A stretch of 64,000 nucleotides of DNA from Enterobacter asburiae (GTDB lineage Bacteria > Pseudomonadota > Gammaproteobacteria > Enterobacterales > Enterobacteriaceae): assembly GCF_008080435.1 (NCBI RefSeq), contig NZ_VRKN01000004.1:310001-374000 (forward strand). The letters run 5' to 3'. This document shows, in pieces, positions 1 to 9,215 of this stretch. Under the pieces are notes generated by a model. It saw only the letters and a program-made list of their open reading frames with translations. It made no database searches and was not told the origin of the DNA. Made by a program: the position numbers and the translations under genes. Numbering within the stretch: the first letter of the stretch is position 1; the number at the start of each line of letters is the position of its first letter.

Positions 1-331
1 AGCGGTTGAACTGACACCCCAGCTCGTGGGTAATCTCTTCGAGCGGCAGAGCGCCCTGCTCCGCCAGTTCCCAAATCCATTTTCCCAGTTGGCCGTCGCG
101 CGTCAGACCCGGCATTGGCGAAAGCGGCATCCCGAGCGTCAGCACAAAATGCATGCCAACGCCCAGCTCCGGCACCTCGCGGCTCAGCTGCGCCGCGTGT
201 TCAACCGCCTCACCATTCACCAGTGCCGTGGTAGAGGTCACAACCCCCCGGCGACAGGCTTCAATAATGCCGTAGTTCTGGCCTTTCGAGAGGCCAAAAT
301 CATCAGCATTAACGATCAGCAGGTTTTCCAT
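1..331 (-). CDS. chbG: Chitooligosaccharide deacetylase ChbG (partial, 3' end beyond the left edge)
   Basis: ChbG removes one acetyl group from N,N'-diacetylchitobiose and chitotriose (as phosphates), giving the mono-deacetylated sugar that acts as inducer with ChbR and as substrate for ChbF. The reverse-strand frame opens at 331 with [20 protein letters not shown], the metal-binding NADDFG start of the YdjC/ChbG family, and continues with the conserved [10 protein letters not shown] and GMHFVLTLG stretches. About 110 of roughly 250 residues are inside the window. The start lies 11 bp after the chbF stop, and the 5'-AGGACGCACA-ATG context supplies a ribosome-binding site. It is the last gene of the chb operon. 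Identity is inferred from residue similarity to E. coli ChbG and from operon position. Confidence 0.93.
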   Translation of the reverse strand, partial: MENLLIVNADDFGLSKGQNYGIIEACRRGVVTSTTALVNGEAVEHAAQLSREVPELGVGMHFVLTLGMPLSPMPGLTRDGQLGKWIWELAEQGALPLEEITHELGCQFNR

Positions 332-342
332 TGTGCGTCCTC

Positions 343-1698
343 TTAGTGATGTTTGAACTTCAGCTTCTCGATCGTGGCGGCAAAGTTCGGCAACCATTTT
401 TCATGTGCCAGGATCATCTCACTGGCCAGCTGCTCCGCATCGCGGTCGGAATGCACCAGCGGGCTGAGGTTCAGCGCCAGAAGCACGTCATTGAGTTCGC
501 CACTCAGCGCCGCATTGCTTGCCGCCACTTCAAAGCCTTTGATGGTGTGGATCAGACCCATGACCTTATCATCGAAGTGGGTGATGCGTGGATGCGGTTT
601 AGCACCCTCGCGTCCCAGGATGCAGGTCATCTCGACGGCCCAGTCCGCCGGGATATTGTCGATATGGCCGTGGTGCGGCACGTTAACATAGTGCTCCGCC
701 TGCTTGTCGTTGTAGATGGCGTTAATCACTTCACACGCCGCATCGGAGTAGTAGGCCCCACCGCGCTGCTCCAGCTCTTTCGGTTTGACGTTCAGGTTCG
801 GATCTTTATACAAATCGAACAGTTGCTTCTCGACTTTCTGAACGATTTGCGCGCGCGCGCCGCCCTTATAGTACTCGCCCATTTCGATGGCCAGCATCTC
901 TTTCTGCTTGAAGTAGTAAAGCAGGTACGAGCACGGCAGCAGGTTCAGCGAGCGGATCAGCCCTTCGCTGAACGGCAGGTCAAAGATGTTTTTCACCGAT
1001 GCCGCCGTCAGGCGACCGGAGGCCACGCCATCGAGCAGTTCGGCGAAACGCGATTTTCCGTTCACGATAACGTCTTTAATGAACACCATGTGGTTCAGGC
1101 CGAACAGGTCGATGGAGAGGTCGTCGCTGTCGGTCAGCGCCAGCACGTCGCGGATAAACATCTTCATACCGATCGGAATATTACAGACGCCAATAAAGCG
1201 TTTGAAATCGGTATGACGATAGACCGCCTCGGTCACCATCCCGGCCGGATTGGTGAAGTTAATCACCCACGCGTTCGGGCAAATCTCCTGCACGTCTTTG
1301 ACGATGTCGAAAATGACCGGGATGGTGCGCAGGCCTTTAAACAGCCCACCCGCACCGTTAGTTTCCTGCCCGAGATAGCCGTGGCTCAGCGGAATACGCT
1401 CGTCCAGCTCACGCGCTTTCAGCTGGCCGACGCGCAGCTGAGTGGTCACGAAATCCGCATCTTTCAGCGCCAGACGACGATCGAGGGTTTTATGCACCGT
1501 CAGAGGCACGCCCGCTTTCTCCACCATGCGCTTGCACAGGTCGAAAATAATATTCAGCTTTTCCTGACCTTCCTCAACGTCCACCAGCCATAATTCGCTG
1601 ACCGGTAATTCATGATAACGTTTCAGGAAACCTTCAAGTAATTCCGGGGTATAGCTGCTGCCGCCACCAATGGTTACGACTTTTAATTTCTTCTGCAT
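343..1698 (-). CDS. chbF: 6-phospho-beta-glucosidase ChbF (GH4)
   Basis: ChbF hydrolyses phosphorylated chitobiose (mono-deacetylated by ChbG) in the cytoplasm. It belongs to glycoside hydrolase family 4, whose members need NAD+ and a divalent metal and use a redox-elimination mechanism. The 451-residue product has the Rossmann start [17 protein letters not shown], the family motif INFTNPAG, the metal-binding GVCNIP cysteine and the GLNHM histidine. Length matches E. coli ChbF (450). It follows chbR by 109 bp and precedes chbG by 11 bp, so it is co-transcribed in the chb operon. Confidence 0.96.
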   Translation of the reverse strand: MQKKLKVVTIGGGSSYTPELLEGFLKRYHELPVSELWLVDVEEGQEKLNIIFDLCKRMVEKAGVPLTVHKTLDRRLALKDADFVTTQLRVGQLKARELDERIPLSHGYLGQETNGAGGLFKGLRTIPVIFDIVKDVQEICPNAWVINFTNPAGMVTEAVYRHTDFKRFIGVCNIPIGMKMFIRDVLALTDSDDLSIDLFGLNHMVFIKDVIVNGKSRFAELLDGVASGRLTAASVKNIFDLPFSEGLIRSLNLLPCSYLLYYFKQKEMLAIEMGEYYKGGARAQIVQKVEKQLFDLYKDPNLNVKPKELEQRGGAYYSDAACEVINAIYNDKQAEHYVNVPHHGHIDNIPADWAVEMTCILGREGAKPHPRITHFDDKVMGLIHTIKGFEVAASNAALSGELNDVLLALNLSPLVHSDRDAEQLASEMILAHEKWLPNFAATIEKLKFKHH

Positions 1699-1807
1699 AA
1701 TATCTCCCTTAGCGTATCAGGTTAATCGCCTGCAAGGTATAGCGTACTCTTCCCGCTATTTGGGCAAGCCATTAAAGCAATATTTGTGGCGGGTAATCCG
1801 CCGAAAG

Positions 1808-2626
1808 TTAATTCATTACCGTTAAATTCTTCCGGTAACTGTTCGGTGTGAATGAAGTCAATTTCTTAAAGGTCTTAATAAACAGGCTGGGACTGCTGTA
1901 TCCTGACTCGTACGCAATATCGGTAACGGAGTAGTTGGTAATTTCCAGCTGTTTTTTGGCAAAATTAATGCGGATTTCATTAATAATTTGCACGGGTGTT
2001 TTACGATAATAGCGCTGCGTCGCGCGGGTCAGATATTCCTGGGATTTTCCCGACAGAGACACCATATTTTCCAGCGCATTTTCGCTGAACTGGCCTTTAT
2101 CATGCATCAGCTCAACGGTGCTGCGCAGCCATTGCGGAATATCATCCATCACCTGCTGCTCTTCACGATGATGGCGCAGCCGGTTCATCACGTAGAAGGT
2201 CACCGTTTCAATAAACTCATCAAATTCATTGTCGCGGAAGTTAAGCGAGGCGATAACCGTTTCAATCCAGGTCATAAACTCGTTTTTGACCCGATAGACC
2301 TGGGAGGCCACAAAGCAGAACGGCACCAGCGGCAGATAGTGTTTCTCAAAGAAGCGTCTGCTGACGCCCACATTCAGAATACGGGTGGCACCAAACTCGT
2401 AAAAGCTCTGGTGATAAGAACCCATCGGCAGGAAGACAAAATCCCCTCGCTCAAGCAGGACGCGCTTACCGTTGATCTCCTGGTAGTAGCGACCGGTCAG
2501 AACAATCGTGAACTCGTAGTAGTCATGCTGGTGCAGACCACTGGCGCTCTCCGTCTTGTTGTAGATAACCACGTGAAAATTTTTGCCGTTAAACAGCTGC
2601 TGTTCAAGTGCGGTTTTAATTTCCAT
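1808..2626 (-). CDS. chbR: Chitobiose operon regulator ChbR (AraC family)
   Basis: ChbR is a dual regulator of chb: it represses without substrate and activates with CRP when deacetylated chitobiose-6-phosphate is present. The 272-residue protein has an N-terminal cupin sensing domain ([15 protein letters not shown] near residues 32-46) and a C-terminal double helix-turn-helix (about 175-270, with [20 protein letters not shown]). A strong Shine-Dalgarno, AGGAGG, precedes ATG at 2626. It sits inside the operon, 29 bp after chbA, the usual place for this regulator. Assignment rests on domain order, similarity and operon position. Confidence 0.95.
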   Translation of the reverse strand: MEIKTALEQQLFNGKNFHVVIYNKTESASGLHQHDYYEFTIVLTGRYYQEINGKRVLLERGDFVFLPMGSYHQSFYEFGATRILNVGVSRRFFEKHYLPLVPFCFVASQVYRVKNEFMTWIETVIASLNFRDNEFDEFIETVTFYVMNRLRHHREEQQVMDDIPQWLRSTVELMHDKGQFSENALENMVSLSGKSQEYLTRATQRYYRKTPVQIINEIRINFAKKQLEITNYSVTDIAYESGYSSPSLFIKTFKKLTSFTPNSYRKNLTVMN

Positions 2627-2655
2627 CGTGCTGACCTCCTGCTGCGAAATCCGAC

Positions 2656-3003
2656 TCAGTGCATTTTCTCGTGAAGCTCGATTAGCTCCGCCACCAGCTC
2701 ACGCGCCAGCATCGAGGTCATCAGGTGATCCTGCGCGTGGACCAGCACCAGGCTGACCTTCATCTTCCCTTCGCCCTGATCGCTTTCAATCAGCTTTGTC
2801 TGCACCAGGTGCGCTTCGTTCAGCGCCGTGCGGGACTGGTCCATCATGGTTTTCGCCGCGGCGAAATCTCCCTGCTTGGCCTGCTTCAGTGCGGCATAGG
2901 CCAGGCTGCGGGCCTGTCCGGAGTTGATGATAAGCCCCATCACCACTTCTTCGAGATCGTTCTCGACGGCTTCGTCTGCGACAATACTATCCAAATCTAA
3001 CAT
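2656..3003 (-). CDS. chbA: PTS EIIA component for N,N'-diacetylchitobiose
   Basis: ChbA is the soluble EIIA of the lactose/chitobiose PTS family and passes phosphate from HPr to ChbB. The 115-residue protein has [19 protein letters not shown] and the active-site histidine region [13 protein letters not shown]. The frame is open up to 3048, but ATG at 3003 was chosen because AAGGAGCT lies about 7 bases upstream and MLDLD aligns with E. coli ChbA. It follows chbC by 47 bp. Confidence 0.95.
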   Translation of the reverse strand: MLDLDSIVADEAVENDLEEVVMGLIINSGQARSLAYAALKQAKQGDFAAAKTMMDQSRTALNEAHLVQTKLIESDQGEGKMKVSLVLVHAQDHLMTSMLARELVAELIELHEKMH

Positions 3004-3050
3004 TTTTAAGCTCCTTGTGGCTGGCGCGGGTTTCCCCGCGCCGGTCAATC

Positions 3051-4409
3051 TTAGAATTTCAGTGAGAGGGCAATATCCTCTTCGCTCTCTTCTTCATCAA
3101 TAATAGTGGCGGCTTTGTTGGCAATCGCCACGAACGGCATGTACAGCAGGGTGGCAATCCCGAGGTTGAATATCGCCAGCAGGAAGGCCGCGACGCTACC
3201 ATTGGTGTTGAAGAAGGCGCCCAGACCCGCCGGCATGGTCCACGGTGCAATGTTGGTGACCGGTGGAATGATGCCCAGGTAATACGCCGTCAGGGTAATG
3301 GCGGCCAGCAGCGGCTGAATCAGGATGAACGGAATGAACATTACCGGGTTCATGATGATTGGCAGACCGAACAGAATCGGTTCGTTAATCTGGAAGATGC
3401 CTGATGGCAGCGCCAGCTTCGCCACCTGACGGTAGTCAGCACGACGAGAGACAATAAAGACCGCGATGATCAGACCCAAGGTCGCCCCGGTACCGCCCAG
3501 GAAGATATAGGAGTCAAGCATCGGCTTCGCCCACACATGGAAGGTTTTACCCGCTGCCAGCGCCGCGTCAACGGAGCCGTACTGCTGGTAAAGCGCAACG
3601 TTTTCCAGTGCCCAGGGGGTCATAATCCCGCTGTCCAGCGCGGCCAGTGCCAGTGAACCATGCACGCCAAAGAACCACAGCAGAGAGGTGAAAATCACAT
3701 ACGCCCAACCGACCACGCCACCCATCGACGCCAGCGGCGTAGAGATAGAGTCCATGATGATCTGGTGGAAGTTTGTGCCCCAGTGGGAGAGCGCCCAGGC
3801 GATAATCCCCATGATGGAGAGAATAATGAAGCCTGGAATCAACGCGGAAAATGAACGAGATACGGAAGCAGGTACGCTATCCGGCAGGCGGATAACCCAG
3901 TTGCGACGAATAATAAAGGTGAACATTTCTGCCACCACCAGGCCAATCACAATACCGGAGATGATGTTGGCCCCACCCAGCCAGTTGGCACCGACGGCAT
4001 AGGCTTCACCCACGCTGTATGGCGTTACGGTCATAAAGGCGGCAACGGATAATAACCCGGCAGCCAGCGGATCCACTTTACGCTCTTCTGCCAGTGCCAT
4101 CCCAATAAAGAAAGGCGCCATCAGCGACATAATCCCCAACGTACCGTTATAGACGTTGCCGCCGATGGCTTTAAAACCATTAAGGGTTTCAATAGTAGAA
4201 GCGTCTAACCGAATTCCTAATGAATAAAAGAAAGAACCTTCACCAAAGCTCAGAAAAACGTTGTTAATTAAAACGAACATGGCCCCGGCCAGCGTCAACG
4301 GCATTAATTTAATAAAGCCGTTTTTGATGGCATTAACGTGAGGCTGCTTTCCTATTTTAACAGCAAAAGGAAGGAGTACCTTTTCAAGTGAAGCGATGAC
4401 TTTACTCAT
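3051..4409 (-). CDS. chbC: PTS EIIC component for N,N'-diacetylchitobiose
   Basis: ChbC is the integral membrane channel of the chitobiose PTS; it binds chitobiose from the periplasm and releases it phosphorylated inside. The 452-residue sequence is rich in hydrophobic segments and has the family motifs [12 protein letters not shown] and [17 protein letters not shown]. Length equals E. coli ChbC. It is separated from chbB by a 79-bp spacer that holds the ChiX-pairing site. With ChbA and ChbB it forms the full transporter. Confidence 0.96.
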   Translation of the reverse strand: MSKVIASLEKVLLPFAVKIGKQPHVNAIKNGFIKLMPLTLAGAMFVLINNVFLSFGEGSFFYSLGIRLDASTIETLNGFKAIGGNVYNGTLGIMSLMAPFFIGMALAEERKVDPLAAGLLSVAAFMTVTPYSVGEAYAVGANWLGGANIISGIVIGLVVAEMFTFIIRRNWVIRLPDSVPASVSRSFSALIPGFIILSIMGIIAWALSHWGTNFHQIIMDSISTPLASMGGVVGWAYVIFTSLLWFFGVHGSLALAALDSGIMTPWALENVALYQQYGSVDAALAAGKTFHVWAKPMLDSYIFLGGTGATLGLIIAVFIVSRRADYRQVAKLALPSGIFQINEPILFGLPIIMNPVMFIPFILIQPLLAAITLTAYYLGIIPPVTNIAPWTMPAGLGAFFNTNGSVAAFLLAIFNLGIATLLYMPFVAIANKAATIIDEEESEEDIALSLKF

Positions 4410-4465
4410 AGGAAAATACCCTTAAATGCCGTAACGCATGTTACGGCGTATTGTGTGTGAAATAA

Positions 4466-4477
4466 CTCTTTGACGGG
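4466..4477 (-). promoter_or_regulatory. ChiX sRNA pairing (trap) site in the chbB-chbC spacer
   Basis: Read as mRNA, this stretch is CCCGTCAAAGAG, perfectly complementary to CUCUUUGACGGG of the Hfq sRNA ChiX as I recall its E. coli sequence. After a two-base mismatch a further ATTTC also fits. In E. coli and Salmonella this spacer is the known decoy that traps ChiX when chb is induced. The complementarity is visible; the function is inferred from those relatives, because chiX itself is outside the window. Confidence 0.75.
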
Positions 4478-4488
4478 AAAAATAAAAA

Positions 4489-4806
4489 TTAATTAGCAGC
4501 TTTTTTAATGGCTGCCACAGCAGCTTTAAGAACACCTAAACCATCAATCTTGCCGTACAGCCCCGAGTCGATCACTTCGACCGGTTTATTCGGTAACAGT
4601 CGTTGAATTTCGGGTAACATATAGGCAATTTGCGGCCCCAGTAAAACGACATCGGCTGTCTGGCCTTTTTCGCCCGCCAGCGTCTCTGGAAACGCTTCAA
4701 TCACCACAGGGACTTCATACTTTTCAGCCTGCGCACGCATCTTTGACACCAGAAGCGACGTAGACATGCCCGCTGAGCAGAACAGGTAGATATGTTTCTT
4801 TTCCAT
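4489..4806 (-). CDS. chbB: PTS EIIB component for N,N'-diacetylchitobiose
   Basis: ChbB is the cytoplasmic EIIB that takes phosphate from ChbA on a cysteine and gives it to the incoming sugar. The 105-residue protein begins [20 protein letters not shown], with the phosphocysteine at position 10 in the C-S-A-G-M-S-T-S loop. Length and sequence match E. coli ChbB (106). It is the first gene of the operon; the control region lies upstream. Confidence 0.96.
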   Translation of the reverse strand: MEKKHIYLFCSAGMSTSLLVSKMRAQAEKYEVPVVIEAFPETLAGEKGQTADVVLLGPQIAYMLPEIQRLLPNKPVEVIDSGLYGKIDGLGVLKAAVAAIKKAAN

Positions 4807-5035
4807 CGTGATTTCCCTCTTGTATGACTACCTGCCATCGCGCTATCACTCGACTTGCTGTCCCGGCAGACAGGTAGCTTGCGTACTGTTGTTTATCGTT
4901 AGAGTGAGTATACGCAATGGTACAGACAGGGGATAATTCTGGATAGACTCAAATTGTCTCTCATTGACCTGGCTTGTTGACTCCCTTCACATTTCGGGTA
5001 AATAATTCGCGCAAATAAATAAGATTTTCTGATAC
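4807..5035 (-). promoter_or_regulatory. chb operon control region
   Basis: This 229-bp interval separates chbB from the osmE terminator. In E. coli the same place carries chbB promoter elements with NagC, ChbR and CRP sites. On the minus strand I see an AT-rich imperfect dyad, TTATTTGCGCGAATTATTT (about 5000-5022), which resembles NagC operators, though I cannot score it. No clear CRP box or ORF was seen. The dyad is visible; its assignment to NagC is an inference. Confidence 0.4.
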
Positions 5036-5064
5036 ATAAAAAAACCGGCCCATGGGCCGGTTTG
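5036..5064 (-). terminator. osmE rho-independent terminator
   Basis: On the minus strand AACCGGCCCATGGGCCGGTT forms a near-perfect hairpin followed by a T run. It lies about 24 bp after the osmE stop and insulates osmE from the chb promoter region. Confidence 0.85.
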
Positions 5065-5087
5065 TTAACATCCTCAGGCAAGCAGGG

Positions 5088-5432
5088 TTACTGCGCCTTA
5101 GGTGCCTGGGGATCGGTATCGTATTCAGCACAGGTCTGATAGCCGGAGTTGATCACATGACCGGTATCATCCAGAGCGACAAAGTAGGTTTCAGCCTTAC
5201 CATCACGTTGACCCAGGATATAGGTCTGGCAGGTCCCCTTCGCATGAATCATTGTCACTTCAGAAGAAGGTTTACCGGCAATCGCAGCCACCTGCGAACG
5301 GGTCATCCCTTTTTTAACGTCTTTTACTACGGGCTGCGTAAACTGATCCTTAGTGCGATCGTAAGCCGTACACCCTGCCAGCATAGTCAGTACCGCCGCT
5401 GCGCTAAGAATTCCTGCTACGTTCTTGTTCAT
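5088..5432 (-). CDS. osmE: Osmotically inducible lipoprotein OsmE
   Basis: OsmE is a small outer-membrane lipoprotein induced by high osmolarity and stationary phase in E. coli; its exact role is not settled. The 114-residue precursor has a lipoprotein signal ending in the lipobox LAGC (Cys about residue 21) and then a SmpA/OmlA (BamE-like) fold with [16 protein letters not shown]. It is transcribed away from nadE across a roughly 230-bp divergent region and has its own terminator. Confidence 0.94.
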   Translation of the reverse strand: MNKNVAGILSAAAVLTMLAGCTAYDRTKDQFTQPVVKDVKKGMTRSQVAAIAGKPSSEVTMIHAKGTCQTYILGQRDGKAETYFVALDDTGHVINSGYQTCAEYDTDPQAPKAQ

Positions 5433-5664
5433 ATTCCGTCCTCTTGTTTATCAGCGTGTTATCTAAGCATGGGATAAAAAGTACTATTGTTCAACTTTGT
5501 GAGTTACGCCAGACGAATTTCGGAAAATTCTAATAAAACAACGATAACCTGCTAAATCGGCGCAAATTAGCGCACTCAAAACTGTGATCCTTGTCGTTTC
5601 TCGCCCAAAGGGTTAATTTTAACAGCTAACACATTCTGTTTATGTACTGCATATGGAGGGCGTG

Positions 5665-6492
5665 ATGGCTCTGCAACAAGAGATTATTCAGGCACTGGGC
5701 GCGAAGCCCACGGTAGATGCACATGAAGAGATCCGCCGCAGCGTGGATTTTTTAAAATCGTACTTAAAAACGAACGCTTTCCTGAAATCCCTGGTGCTGG
5801 GCATCAGTGGCGGCCAGGACTCTACCCTGACCGGTAAACTCTGCCAGATGGCGATTTCAGAGCTTCGCGAAGAGACGGGCGATGAGACGCTGCAGTTTAT
5901 CGCGGTGCGTCTTCCTTATGGCCAACAGGCGGACGAGCAGGATTGCCAGGATGCCATTGCATTCATTCAGCCTGACCGCGTGCTGACCGTTAATATTAAG
6001 GGCTCAGTGCTGGCAAGCGAGCAGGCGCTTCGCGAAGCGGGCATTGAGCTGAGCGATTTTGTTCGCGGCAACGAGAAAGCCCGCGAACGCATGAAAGCGC
6101 AGTACAGCATCGCCGGAATGACCAAAGGCGTCGTCGTCGGTACCGACCATGCGGCAGAAGCGATCACCGGTTTCTTCACCAAATATGGCGACGGCGGCAC
6201 CGACATTAACCCTATCTTCCGTCTCAACAAGCGTCAGGGTAAGCAGCTACTTGCCGCGCTGGGCTGTCCTGAACATCTGTATAAGAAAGCGCCGACAGCG
6301 GATCTGGAGGACGATCGCCCTTCCCTGCCGGATGAAGCGGCCCTTGGCGTCACCTATGACAACATTGATGATTATCTGGAAGGCAAAAAGCTGGATGAAG
6401 GTACCGCGAAAATCATCGAAAGCTGGTACCTGAAAACCGAGCACAAGCGCCACACGCCAATTACGGTGTTTGACGACTTCTGGAAGAAATAA
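5665..6492 (+). CDS. nadE: NH3-dependent NAD+ synthetase
   Basis: NadE makes NAD+ from nicotinate adenine dinucleotide, ammonia and ATP, the last step of NAD biosynthesis. The 275-residue protein has the PP-loop ATP motif [13 protein letters not shown] and the conserved [26 protein letters not shown] and KRQGKQLL stretches. An in-frame ATG exists at 5653, but ATG at 5665 was chosen: GGAGGGCG lies just upstream and the length then equals E. coli NadE. A terminator follows directly. Confidence 0.97.
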   Translation: MALQQEIIQALGAKPTVDAHEEIRRSVDFLKSYLKTNAFLKSLVLGISGGQDSTLTGKLCQMAISELREETGDETLQFIAVRLPYGQQADEQDCQDAIAFIQPDRVLTVNIKGSVLASEQALREAGIELSDFVRGNEKARERMKAQYSIAGMTKGVVVGTDHAAEAITGFFTKYGDGGTDINPIFRLNKRQGKQLLAALGCPEHLYKKAPTADLEDDRPSLPDEAALGVTYDNIDDYLEGKKLDEGTAKIIESWYLKTEHKRHTPITVFDDFWKK

Positions 6493-6498
6493 AGCAAA

Positions 6499-6523
6499 AC
6501 GGTAACCCAGGTTACCGTTTTTT
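6499..6523 (+). terminator. nadE rho-independent terminator
   Basis: ACGGTAACC-CA-GGTTACCGT forms a 9-bp perfect stem and is followed by five T's, 6 bp after the nadE stop. Confidence 0.88.
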
Positions 6524-6530
6524 GTGTTTG

Positions 6531-6569
6531 CTCCCTCTCCCGTGGGAGAGGGTTGGGGTGAGGGCATCA
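6531..6569 (+). repeat. Intergenic hairpin repeat, copy 1
   Basis: The unit has inverted CCCTCTCCC / GGGAGAGGG arms followed by TTGGGGTGAGGGCATC. Two further copies lie at 25346-25383 (inverted) and 34262-34300. Here it lies between the nadE terminator and cho. Confidence 0.8.
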
Positions 6570-6583
6570 GACCGCACGTCCTG

Positions 6584-6611
6584 GCCGGGTAAGGCGTAGC
6601 CGCCACCCGGC
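6584..6611 (+). repeat. REP element (single)
   Basis: This is a 28-bp imperfect palindrome with GCCGGGT and ACCCGGC ends and a GGCG-TAGC-CGCC core, the standard enteric REP shape. The same sequence class recurs at 32.8, 40.6, 45.3 and 63.6 kb. Confidence 0.85.
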
Positions 6612-6640
6612 TCTTTTTTAACCGCCACACTCCTGTTACA

Positions 6641-6656
6641 CTGTATACATGAACAG
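6641..6656 (+). promoter_or_regulatory. LexA box of cho
   Basis: CTGTATACATGAACAG matches the LexA consensus CTGT-N8-ACAG exactly, with favourable flanking TA-rich bases. It lies 15 bp upstream of the cho start codon, consistent with SOS control of cho as in E. coli. Confidence 0.9.
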
Positions 6657-6671
6657 TATATGGAGCAGTAT

Positions 6672-7550
6672 GTGAGCAGGCGTCAATCCGCCCCGCGTCT
6701 TGAGTTTGAAGCGGCGGCAATCTACGAATATCCCGAGCACCTTCGCCCCTGGCTTGAGGCGCTGCCTAAACAGCCTGGCGTGTACATCTTTCACGGTGAA
6801 AGCGACACCCTGCCGCTGTATATCGGCAAGAGCGTTAACATTCGCAGTCGGGTGTTATCCCATCTGCGTACGCCGGACGAGGCCGCTATGCTGCGCCAGT
6901 CGCGACGCATTACCTGGTTCCAGACGGCGGGAGAAATGGGCGCGCTGTTGCTGGAGGCACGGTTGATAAAAGAACAACAGCCGCTGTTCAATAAACGCCT
7001 GCGCCGCAACCGTCAGCTCTGCTCCCTGCAGATCAACGATGGCAAGCCGCAGGTCGTCTACGCGCGCGACGTCGATTTTTCTCATGCCCCGAATCTCTAC
7101 GGGCTGTTCGCCAATAAACGTGCCGCACTCCAGGCGCTGCAGTCGCTGGCGGACGAGCTACAGCTTTGCTACAGCCTTCTGGGTCTGGAGGCGACCACCC
7201 GCGGACGCGCCTGTTTTCGATCCGCGCTGAAGCGCTGCGCCGGTGCCTGCTGTGGGAAAGAGAGCGTTGAGGCGCATCACGCCCGGCTCCTCACCGGTCT
7301 GGCGGCCATCAGCGTGAACTGCTGGCCGTGGGAAAGCGCCGTTGCGCTAAAAGAAGTGGGAGAGGCAATGACCCAGTATCACATCGTCAACAACTGGCTC
7401 TGGCTGGGCGCTGTCGACGACATCAACGACGCGGCAACCCTGCTGCGCACGCCCGCCGGATTTGACCACGATGGCTACAAAATTCTCTGTAAACCGGTCC
7501 TGGCCGGAAAGTTTGAGATCATTGTGCTCAATGACCAGGCAGCCACGTGA
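6672..7550 (+). CDS. cho: SOS-induced excinuclease Cho
   Basis: Cho is a UvrC-like nuclease that makes the 3' incision at bulky lesions with UvrAB. The 292-residue protein has the GIY-YIG type fold, with [20 protein letters not shown] near residues 32-51 and [10 protein letters not shown] after it; it lacks the C-terminal UvrC half. An ATG at 6660 is in frame, but GTG at 6672 aligns exactly with the E. coli N-terminus and has GGAG upstream. The end overlaps convergent ves by 23 bp. A consensus LexA box lies just upstream. Confidence 0.94.
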   Translation: MSRRQSAPRLEFEAAAIYEYPEHLRPWLEALPKQPGVYIFHGESDTLPLYIGKSVNIRSRVLSHLRTPDEAAMLRQSRRITWFQTAGEMGALLLEARLIKEQQPLFNKRLRRNRQLCSLQINDGKPQVVYARDVDFSHAPNLYGLFANKRAALQALQSLADELQLCYSLLGLEATTRGRACFRSALKRCAGACCGKESVEAHHARLLTGLAAISVNCWPWESAVALKEVGEAMTQYHIVNNWLWLGAVDDINDAATLLRTPAGFDHDGYKILCKPVLAGKFEIIVLNDQAAT

Positions 7551-8085
7551 TTTCGCTGAACAATAAGGTGCCCTGAGCCTCCAGCAGACGCAGCGTATGG
7601 GTTCCCTCCTCCCAGCTAGCCCCCTGATCGGCCGTCAGCAATTTATCACCCAGCTGCCACGCACCGCTTAGCACAAACACCACGCCCCCGCGTGAGCCAA
7701 AGGTGGTAAAGGTACGGTCAGCAACGCGCACCTTCGCCCGGCAGCAGTCGCGCCGGGTCATGATGTTAAAGTCCATTGCCATCCGCCCATCACAAAGCAG
7801 CGCTTTCACCGGCAAATCGCCGGCAAAACTGTAGGGCTGATGATGCTTCAGGGTATGGAAGAACGCCTGACCCGCATCCAGCGTCACCTCTCCCCCTTCC
7901 AGCAAGGTAATCACCCGATCGACACCGGGAAACGAGGAGAATTCGCCGTTGCTGGCGATAGTCGCGATACTGGCACGCCAGTGAAAATCGCGCGTCGCGG
8001 GAGGGAAGCAGCAAATCTCACGCGTTTCGCCAGCACCATTGCGCCAGAGGCTGACCGGCATCTTACGGATATCAAAGAACTCCAT
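7528..8085 (-). CDS. ves: Ves family cupin protein (HutD-like)
   Basis: Ves is a cytoplasmic HutD/Ves-family cupin; the E. coli protein is linked to temperature response, but its biochemical role is unclear. The 185-residue product has [17 protein letters not shown], the double cupin-type sheet ([19 protein letters not shown]) and the family motif [11 protein letters not shown] at 8085 was preferred to an upstream in-frame start at 8121 because CAGGAGTGGTG precedes it and E. coli Ves begins at the same residue. It converges on cho with a 23-bp overlap. Confidence 0.9.
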   Translation of the reverse strand: MEFFDIRKMPVSLWRNGAGETREICCFPPATRDFHWRASIATIASNGEFSSFPGVDRVITLLEGGEVTLDAGQAFFHTLKHHQPYSFAGDLPVKALLCDGRMAMDFNIMTRRDCCRAKVRVADRTFTTFGSRGGVVFVLSGAWQLGDKLLTADQGASWEEGTHTLRLLEAQGTLLFSEITWLPGH

Positions 8086-8302
8086 CACCACTCCTGAATG
8101 GCACAACCCGTGCCAGGGCAAGGATATCGCTATCGTTGCTGTCTTGTTTGTTATCGTTGGGTATTCACAGACACAGTATCGGCAGCAGAGCGGACAGGCC
8201 TTAGCGGAACGTTAATAAAAATTCTAACGCCATGACTCTACAAACATTCTCTGAAGCGACTACAGGAGGATACCGCGCTGGCGGCGGCAGGCAAGAGGGC
8301 AG

Positions 8303-8363
8303 GAAAGAAAAACCGCCGGTCCTGTCCACAGCGATTGCGCTTTTGTGGACAGGATCCCGGCGG
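8303..8363 (-). terminator. spy terminator, long hairpin
   Basis: CCGCCGG-TCCTGTCCAC pairs with GTGGACAGGA-TCCCGGCGG around a 15-base loop, and the minus strand then runs TTTTTCTTTC. It lies 20 bp after the spy stop. The ves-spy gap (8086-8382) otherwise shows no supported gene. Confidence 0.88.
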
Positions 8364-8382
8364 TCTTAAGAGAGTGAACCGA

Positions 8383-8877
8383 TTATTCGGTTGGTGCTGG
8401 CATTTTACCTTCCATCGCCGGACGTTCTGTCAGACGCTTCTCAAAATTCGCATTAAATTGTTTTTTCTGTTCCGGGGTCAGAATGTTGTAGATCTTGTTC
8501 TGGGTTTCCATGTGAGCCAGCATGCGGGCTTTGTGCTGCTCGGCCATTTTGTCGATCTGCGCTTCGGCTTTCGCCTTATCGAAGCTGTCGCTGGCGATGA
8601 TGTCATGCATCGCACGGCGCTCTTCAAGCGGAGGACGTTTCATCTGGTCGCGTTCACCTTTTCTGATGTCGCGGATCTGCTGCTTCTGTGCATCCGTCAG
8701 GTTGAGATCCTTAAACATCATCATCTCGTTGTGCATACCCGGACCTTTATGATGCATCATCATTTTGCCTTCAGCAGGCGCGGCAGTCGTAGTGGTCGCA
8801 GTATCTGCGGCGAACGCCATGCTGGTAGCGCCCAGAGCCAGGGTAGAAGCAACAAACAGTGCAGTAAACTTACGCAT
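8383..8877 (-). CDS. spy: Periplasmic ATP-independent chaperone Spy
   Basis: Spy is a cradle-shaped periplasmic chaperone that binds unfolding proteins and is induced by envelope stress through BaeSR and CpxAR. The 164-residue precursor has a signal peptide ending SMAFA-AD (about residue 23), a Met- and His-rich N-terminal stretch and two LTxxQ-type motifs, LNLTDAQKQQIRDIR and ILTPEQKKQF. Length matches E. coli Spy (161). It is monocistronic with its own hairpin terminator and a BaeR-like box about 130 bp upstream. Confidence 0.95.
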   Translation of the reverse strand: MRKFTALFVASTLALGATSMAFAADTATTTTAAPAEGKMMMHHKGPGMHNEMMMFKDLNLTDAQKQQIRDIRKGERDQMKRPPLEERRAMHDIIASDSFDKAKAEAQIDKMAEQHKARMLAHMETQNKIYNILTPEQKKQFNANFEKRLTERPAMEGKMPAPTE

Positions 8878-9003
8878 AATTTATTTCCTTTCTTTCAGTT
8901 ATTCTTCGGCGCTATGCCGTGTTGACGAGATTAACTTTACGGGGTTTATCGTCAATTAGTCAGAGCAACGGTAAAACAATGAAAGTGTAAAAAACAAATT
9001 TTC

Positions 9004-9021
9004 GCCAAATGTGGAGGAAAT
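9004..9021 (-). promoter_or_regulatory. BaeR-like box upstream of spy
   Basis: On the minus strand ATTTCCTCCACATTTGGC agrees with the published BaeR consensus TTTTTCTCCATNATTGGC at 13 of 17 defined positions. It lies 127-144 bp upstream of the spy start. The rest of 8878-9215 is AT-rich with no supported gene; a 65-codon reverse frame there has no coding support. Confidence 0.6.
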
Positions 9022-9215
9022 AAGGATAAAGCGTGGAGAGTTGCAACAAAAAATATTCAATACGATGATTTTAAAGCGATTTAGCGGAAGTATAGCGAAG
9101 TGGAGATGAATAATAAAGCAATTCACCAGGAATATTCTGCAAAACAAGTGCAAACGCTTTAATCGTTAAGAAAAGTTTTTTACTTCCCCCTCCCGGATGA
9201 TGAGAGGGGAAAGGT

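Noticed and set aside
331-1593. Long 420-codon plus-strand frame over chbF
   Set aside because: It is the mirror frame of chbF, whose GH4 motifs are unambiguous; the plus-strand translation resembles no family.
8232-8369. 45-codon plus-strand frame between ves and spy
   Set aside because: It runs through the spy terminator hairpin and has no similarity or ribosome-binding site.
8970-8992. CpxR box upstream of spy (GTAAA repeats)
   Set aside because: The two GTAAA units are 11 bp apart, outside the usual spacing.
8956-9153. 65-codon minus-strand frame upstream of spy
   Set aside because: It has atypical composition, no ribosome-binding site and overlaps the BaeR-like box.
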